Positions 6,090 to 9,568 of a DNA stretch of 9,568 bases are shown one piece after another. Every line of letters starts with the position of its first letter. Position 1 is the first letter of the stretch. A program made the translations under genes and the position numbers. The DNA is from an uncultured Alistipes sp. (GTDB lineage Bacteria > Bacteroidota > Bacteroidia > Bacteroidales > Rikenellaceae). The notes beneath the pieces were generated by a model. The model did no database searches, had not been told where the DNA came from, and saw only the letters and a program-made list of their open reading frames with translations. The stretch is taken from the NCBI GenBank assembly GCA_947174295.1, contig CAMWIG010000069.1, positions 1 through 9,568 of the forward strand. The letters are read 5' to 3'.

Positions 6090-7136
6090 ATGGGATTTTT
6101 CGATTTGTTCAAGAAAAAACAGGATACGCCTCAGGCATCGCAGGCCGGTGCGGACGGGCAGTCGGCGGCGGACGGAGTCTCTGCGGCCGAACCTTCGGCC
6201 GAGGAGCGTCGCGAAGAGCTCGATGCCGGACTGGAAAAGACCAAGAGCGGACTCTTCTCGAAGCTGGCGCGCGCCGTGGCAGGCCGTTCGACTGTCGACG
6301 AGTCGGTGCTGGACGATTTGGAGGAGGTGCTCATAACGTCTGACGTCGGTGTGGAGACTACCGTGAAGATTATCCGCCGCATCGAGGAGCGCGTGGCGCG
6401 AGACAAGTACATGAATGCCGCGGAGCTTAACGGCATACTGCGCGACGAAATATCGGCCCTCATGGAGGAGGCCCACGGTTCGGAACGCGACTTCGGGCTC
6501 GACGTGCAGCCCGGCACGCCCTACGTTCTCATGGTGGTCGGCGTAAACGGTGCGGGAAAGACGACCACGATAGGCAAGCTCGCCGCGCAGCTCCGCAAGG
6601 CGGGCCGCAAGGTGTGGATAGGCGCGGCCGACACGTTCCGTGCGGCGGCGATTGACCAGCTGGCCGTGTGGGCCGAGCGCGCGGGCGCGACGATGATACG
6701 TCAGGAGATGGGCTCCGACCCGGCGTCGGTGGCCTTCGACACGTTGAAGTCTGCGCTGGCCAACGGCGCCGACGTGGTGCTTATCGACACGGCGGGCCGT
6801 CTGCACAACAAGGTGGGGCTGATGAACGAGCTCACCAAGATACGCAACGTCATGGACAAGGTCATTCCCGGCGCTCCGCACGAGGTGATGCTCGTGCTCG
6901 ACGGCTCGACGGGGCAGAACGCCTTCGAGCAGGCGCGCCAGTTCACGCAGGCGACGCAGGTGACCTCGCTCGCCATAACGAAGCTCGACGGCACGGCCAA
7001 GGGCGGCGTGGTGATAGGCATCAGCGACCAGTTCCATATTCCCGTGCGATACATCGGCATCGGCGAGGGAATCGACCAGCTGCGCATGTTCGACCGCCGC
7101 GAGTTCGTCGACGCTCTGTTCGGCGAGAAACATTGA
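6090..7136 (+). CDS. ftsY: signal recognition particle receptor FtsY
   Basis: FtsY is the membrane-associated GTPase receptor that docks the SRP-ribosome complex at the SecYEG translocon. The 348-residue protein has a short acidic A region (about 12-45) after an amphipathic start MGFFDLFKKK that can touch the membrane, then the four-helix N domain (about 50-135) and the GTPase G domain. The GTPase motifs are all present: P-loop GVNGAGKT (151-158), DTFRAAAIDQL (181-191), DTAG (233-236), TKLDG (297-301) and the closing GIGEGIDQLRMF segment. An in-frame stretch continues upstream to 5958, but the M-G-F-F start at 6090 matches family starts and follows the candidate promoter. rimO follows after 57 nt and may share the transcript. 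Confidence 0.98.
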   Translation: MGFFDLFKKKQDTPQASQAGADGQSAADGVSAAEPSAEERREELDAGLEKTKSGLFSKLARAVAGRSTVDESVLDDLEEVLITSDVGVETTVKIIRRIEERVARDKYMNAAELNGILRDEISALMEEAHGSERDFGLDVQPGTPYVLMVVGVNGAGKTTTIGKLAAQLRKAGRKVWIGAADTFRAAAIDQLAVWAERAGATMIRQEMGSDPASVAFDTLKSALANGADVVLIDTAGRLHNKVGLMNELTKIRNVMDKVIPGAPHEVMLVLDGSTGQNAFEQARQFTQATQVTSLAITKLDGTAKGGVVIGISDQFHIPVRYIGIGEGIDQLRMFDRREFVDALFGEKH

Positions 7137-7193
7137 TTGGTGTGTTGACGCGGCGGCGTTGCGCTGCTGCCGCGAAATATCGAAAACTTGAAG

Positions 7194-8489
7194 ATGAAGA
7201 AGATAAACGTCATAACGCTCGGCTGTTCGAAGAATACGGTAGACAGCGAGCACCTTATGGCTCAGCTTGCCGCGGCGGGATACACGGTCGTGGCTGACAG
7301 CGACCGCACGGATGCCAAGGTGGTGGTAATCAACACATGCGGATTCATCGGCGACGCCAAGCAGGAGTCGGTCGACATGATTCTGCGCGCGGCGGCGGCC
7401 AAGACAGCCGGCAAAATAGAGAGGCTGTTCGTGATAGGCTGCCTCTCGGAGCGGTATGCCGACGAGCTCAGGGCCGAACTGCCCGAAGTAGACGAGTTTT
7501 TCGGCGTGAAGGATTGGGCCGGCATAGCCCGCGCGCTGGGCGCCGTGCATCGCAGCGAGTTGGAGACCGAACGCTGCCTGACTACCCCGAAGCACTACGC
7601 CTACCTCAAAATATCGGAGGGCTGCAACTGGAAGTGCGGCTACTGTGCCATTCCGCTCATCCGCGGCGAACACGTCTCGGTGCCAATGGAGCAGGTCGTG
7701 GCCGAGGCCGAGAGGCTGGTGGCTAAGGGCGTGCGTGAGATTATGGTCATCGCGCAGGATACGACCTATTACGGTCTGGACCTCTACGGCCGGCGCCGTC
7801 TGGCCGAGCTGCTCGAACGGCTCTGCCGCATCGAGGGCTTGGAGTGGATACGTCTGCACTACGCCTATCCGACGGCATTCCCCGACGATGTGGTCGAGGT
7901 GATGGCGCGCGAGCCGAAAATATGCAAATATCTCGACATCCCGTTCCAGCACATATCCGACGCGCAGCTCTCGGCGATGAAGCGCCGCCACACGAAGGCC
8001 GATGCCTACCGTCTGGTGGAGCGGCTGCGTGCGGCGATTCCCGACATCGCCCTCCGCACGACGCTGCTGGTGGGCTATCCCGGGGAGACGGAGGCCGATT
8101 TCGCGGAGTTGGAGCAGTTCGTGCGCGACGTTCGTTTCGAGCGTCTGGGAGTCTTCGCCTACTCGGAGGAGGAGGGGACGTATTCGGCGCGCGAGCTGAC
8201 GGACGACGTGCCCGAAGAGGTAAAGGAGCGGCGCGTGGAGCGCATCATGTCGTTGCAGCGCGAGATATCGCTTGCCGGCAACGCTGCGCGCGTGGGACGC
8301 ACGGTGCGTGTGGTGGTCGACTCGCGTCAGGGCGACTACTACGTCACCCGCTCGCAGTACGACTCGCCCGAGGTCGACGAAGAGATACTCGTGCCGGCCG
8401 CCGGCCGCCGGCTTTTGCGCGGCCGTTTCTACGACGTAAGAATCACGGCGGCAGAGGAGTACGACCTCTACGGCGAGCTGGCTGAGTGA
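7194..8489 (+). CDS. rimO: ribosomal protein S12 methylthiotransferase RimO
   Basis: RimO is a radical-SAM enzyme that adds a methylthio group to the conserved aspartate of ribosomal protein S12. The 431-residue protein has all three parts: an N-terminal UPF0004 domain whose cysteines C11, C49 and C83 hold the auxiliary 4Fe-4S cluster; the radical-SAM core with C144, C148 and C151 (EGCNWKCGYC) holding the SAM-binding cluster; and a C-terminal TRAM domain (about 370-431) that binds the substrate. Opening LGCSKNTVDSE and the PYPTAFP-like region with DIPFQH fit RimO better than the tRNA-modifying relative MiaB. The ATG at 7194 is preferred to an in-frame TTG two codons upstream at 7188. It lies 57 nt after ftsY with no clear terminator between. 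Confidence 0.97.
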   Translation: MKKINVITLGCSKNTVDSEHLMAQLAAAGYTVVADSDRTDAKVVVINTCGFIGDAKQESVDMILRAAAAKTAGKIERLFVIGCLSERYADELRAELPEVDEFFGVKDWAGIARALGAVHRSELETERCLTTPKHYAYLKISEGCNWKCGYCAIPLIRGEHVSVPMEQVVAEAERLVAKGVREIMVIAQDTTYYGLDLYGRRRLAELLERLCRIEGLEWIRLHYAYPTAFPDDVVEVMAREPKICKYLDIPFQHISDAQLSAMKRRHTKADAYRLVERLRAAIPDIALRTTLLVGYPGETEADFAELEQFVRDVRFERLGVFAYSEEEGTYSARELTDDVPEEVKERRVERIMSLQREISLAGNAARVGRTVRVVVDSRQGDYYVTRSQYDSPEVDEEILVPAAGRRLLRGRFYDVRITAAEEYDLYGELAE

Positions 8490-8528
8490 CGGCGACGGCG
8501 CCCGGTGCGCATCTCGGTGCAACAAAGG

Positions 8529-8560
8529 TTTGCTTTTTCCGTTATTTATGCGTATCTTTG
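8529..8560 (+). promoter_or_regulatory. Bacteroidota promoter for the coiled-coil gene and zapA
   Basis: TTTG at 8529-8532, a 20-nt spacer and TATCTTTG at 8553-8560 give the same near-ideal layout as at dapF. Transcription should begin near 8566, 77 nt past the -7 box midpoint region of the preceding gene end and about 90 nt before the first start codon. It marks an independent transcription unit after rimO. Confidence 0.87.
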
Positions 8561-8578
8561 ACTTCGTCTTAGATACTT

Positions 8579-8623
8579 CGTCTCGGCGGAAATGCGACCA
8601 TGTCGGCTTTTGTGCCTGAGACG
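8579..8623 (+). promoter_or_regulatory. leader hairpin upstream of the coiled-coil gene
   Basis: In the roughly 90-nt leader, cgtctc (8579-8584) plus ggc (8585-8587) can pair with gcc (8614-8616) plus gagacg (8618-8623), a 9-bp stem with a single bulged base and a 26-nt loop. No T-run follows, so it is not a terminator. A role in message stability or translation is possible but unproven. Confidence 0.35.
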
Positions 8624-8657
8624 TCGGTTCGGGAGTTGTTAACTTCTTCGTGGGAGC

Positions 8658-8966
8658 ATGGCTGAAAAGGGCGTCATAATGAACATAGCATCGCAGGTGA
8701 ATCGTCTTCTCGACGACCATCGCACGCTGGCCCGGGCTTGTCGCGAACTCACGGCCGAACGCGATGCGCTGCGTGCCGAGAACCGCGAGTTGCAGCAGAC
8801 GGTGCACGAGCAGAAAGGCGAGCTTTCGCGGCTTCGGCTCAGCGACGGACTCAGCGGAGGAGCAGCCGACAGAGAGCAGGCGCGGGCACGCATAAACCGT
8901 TTGTTGCGGGAGGTGGACCGATGCATAGCGCTGCTCAACAAACAGGAGGAGAAAGGAGACGAATGA
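8658..8966 (+). CDS. small coiled-coil protein, probable ZapA partner
   Basis: I cannot name a characterised family for this 102-residue protein. Most of it is predicted helix with heptad-like spacing: the run from about residue 10 to 65 alternates L/A positions with charged residues (RLLDDHRTLARA, ERDALRAENREL), then a glycine/serine break near 63-70 and a second short helix (RINRLLREVDRCIALL). No signal peptide or membrane segment is seen. It starts a unit with its own promoter and its stop overlaps or sits just before zapA, so it is translated with it. Small coiled-coil proteins encoded beside zapA are known division factors (ZauP in Caulobacter, and ZapB by function in E. coli), so a Z-ring role is inferred. 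ATG at 8679 is an alternative start with better spacing from an upstream purine stretch. Confidence 0.82.
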   Translation: MAEKGVIMNIASQVNRLLDDHRTLARACRELTAERDALRAENRELQQTVHEQKGELSRLRLSDGLSGGAADREQARARINRLLREVDRCIALLNKQEEKGDE

Positions 8967-8968
8967 CG

Positions 8969-9277
8969 ATGGCCAAGGACGAACTTTCCATACGGTTGAT
9001 GATTGCCGGCAAGCGATATCCGATGAAAATCGCCCCTGAGAAGGAGGAGGTTTACCGTCAGGCGGAGTCCGAAATAAACGACTATTTCGCCCGCATACGA
9101 CAGCGGAAGTACAAATACTTCGAGGATCGGGACTACTTAGCGCTTGCGGCCTTGAAGTTCGCCATCGACAAGGTCGATATGGCCCGCAGCCGCGAAGTGC
9201 TGGACGAGGACATGCGCGCCTTGGAGAGAATCGACGCTGCGCTGGCGGACTATCTCGACGGCGAAGCGCTGAAATAA
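8969..9277 (+). CDS. zapA: cell division protein ZapA
   Basis: ZapA binds FtsZ and cross-links its filaments at the division septum, acting as a cytoplasmic tetramer. The 102-residue protein has the family layout: a small N-terminal beta/alpha head (LSIRLMIAGKRYPMKI, then EEVYRQAESEINDYF) followed by the DYLALAALKFAIDKVD helix and a C-terminal coiled coil (about 65-95). The length is usual. An in-frame ATG at 8963 overlaps the stop of the preceding gene as ATGA. I prefer 8969 because AGGAG at 8954-8958 is then 10 nt away rather than 4, and MAKDELSIRL resembles typical ZapA starts, but 8963 is nearly as likely. It is followed by a 6S-like RNA, an arrangement also known downstream of zapA in other bacteria. 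Confidence 0.9.
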   Translation: MAKDELSIRLMIAGKRYPMKIAPEKEEVYRQAESEINDYFARIRQRKYKYFEDRDYLALAALKFAIDKVDMARSREVLDEDMRALERIDAALADYLDGEALK

Positions 9278-9330
9278 CGAAAAACACGCGGCGTCGCGAC
9301 GACGTCTGCAGGTTCTTTAAATACGGAACA

Positions 9331-9540
9331 GAAATCTACCCGCACAGATTCCTTCAAGCTTTGCGAAACTGAACAATTTTTACATTGGGGTCAACTCGCA
9401 TGCGAGTCAAAATCAGGCCTTAACCCCTCACGGGGTGTGCGCTGCGGCGCACCGTTGGAAGATTGCGATCGACGAGCCCCCACACTTGACTTATCGGCAG
9501 ATTCGTCAAACAAGATTAAGGAATAGGTGCGGGTTTGTGT
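9331..9540 (+). ncRNA. ssrS: 6S-like RNA
   Basis: 6S RNA mimics an open promoter and binds housekeeping RNA polymerase. About 205 nt here fold into the expected rod. The closing stem pairs 9338-9345 with 9527-9534 (8 bp) and 9348-9354 with 9518-9524 (7 bp), followed by 9360-9363 with 9507-9510, 9364-9367 with 9502-9505, and 9369-9371 with 9498-9500. A large, nearly symmetric bubble follows (9372-9386 against 9482-9497, 15 and 16 nt). Beyond it gggg (9387-9390) pairs with cccc (9477-9480), and the apical part holds hairpins at 9394-9407, 9423-9436 and 9437-9452. Position directly after zapA supports the call; I expect rny beyond the window. No clear promoter precedes it, so it may be processed from the zapA transcript. 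Ends are approximate to about 10 nt, and the plus strand is inferred from the synteny. Confidence 0.75.
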
Positions 9541-9568
9541 GAAACATTTTCTAACTAATATATATTGG

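Noticed and set aside
7150..7173. A hairpin between ftsY and rimO as a terminator
   Set aside because: Only about 5 bp (gcggc/gccgc), no T-run, and the genes are close enough to be read together.
6057..9287. A minus-strand open frame of over 1000 codons across ftsY, rimO and zapA
   Set aside because: It lies opposite four well-supported genes. In GC-rich coding DNA with few TTA, CTA and TCA codons the antisense frame is often open. Its translation is low-complexity, rich in R, H, A and L, with no domain.
9394..9407. The palindrome actcgcatgcgagt as an operator site
   Set aside because: It sits within the apical arm of the 6S-like RNA, where a self-complementary hairpin is expected, so a protein-binding dyad is not needed to explain it.

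Overview
The window looks like chromosomal DNA from a Bacteroidota bacterium, most likely order Bacteroidales. A GC-rich relative such as Alistipes (Rikenellaceae) is my best guess, but this is inferred from style, not proven. Three things point there: promoters of the Bacteroidota type (TTTG, 20-nt spacer, TAnnTTTG) before dapF and before the zapA pair; a lipid-anchored TamA-type outer-membrane protein (TamL); and a rod-shaped 6S-like RNA directly after zapA. Coding sequence is GC-rich with strong codon bias, so long antisense reading frames arise by chance. The gene-free ends are clearly richer in A+T.

Layout. Positions 1-664 hold no convincing protein gene but are dense in RNA-like structure: a candidate minus-strand small RNA (about 29-263) ending in an intrinsic terminator, and a second rod-like foldable element (about 322-500) of uncertain strand. 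Positions 665-1549 hold a terminator hairpin and a minus-strand alpha/beta hydrolase. A divergent intergenic region (1550-1708) carries a near-ideal promoter that starts a plus-strand run: dapF (diaminopimelate epimerase), a nitroreductase-family flavoprotein and tamL, with gaps of only 16 and 29 nt. After a short gap come ftsY (signal recognition particle receptor) and rimO (ribosomal protein S12 methylthiotransferase). A second near-ideal promoter at 8529-8560 then drives a small coiled-coil protein gene and zapA (cell-division Z-ring regulator), which overlap or nearly abut. The last 290 nt hold the 6S-like RNA.

How the genes fit together. This is mostly core housekeeping: a peptidoglycan/lysine precursor step (dapF), outer-membrane biogenesis (tamL), co-translational targeting to the inner membrane (ftsY), ribosome modification (rimO), Z-ring assembly (zapA and its probable coiled-coil partner) and global control of RNA polymerase (6S RNA). 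I see no transposase, integrase, CRISPR array, toxin-antitoxin pair or defence system. The most unexplained part is the structured, gene-free left end. Other points worth checking are the altered N-terminal motif and long tails of DapF, and the absence of tamB next to tamL.
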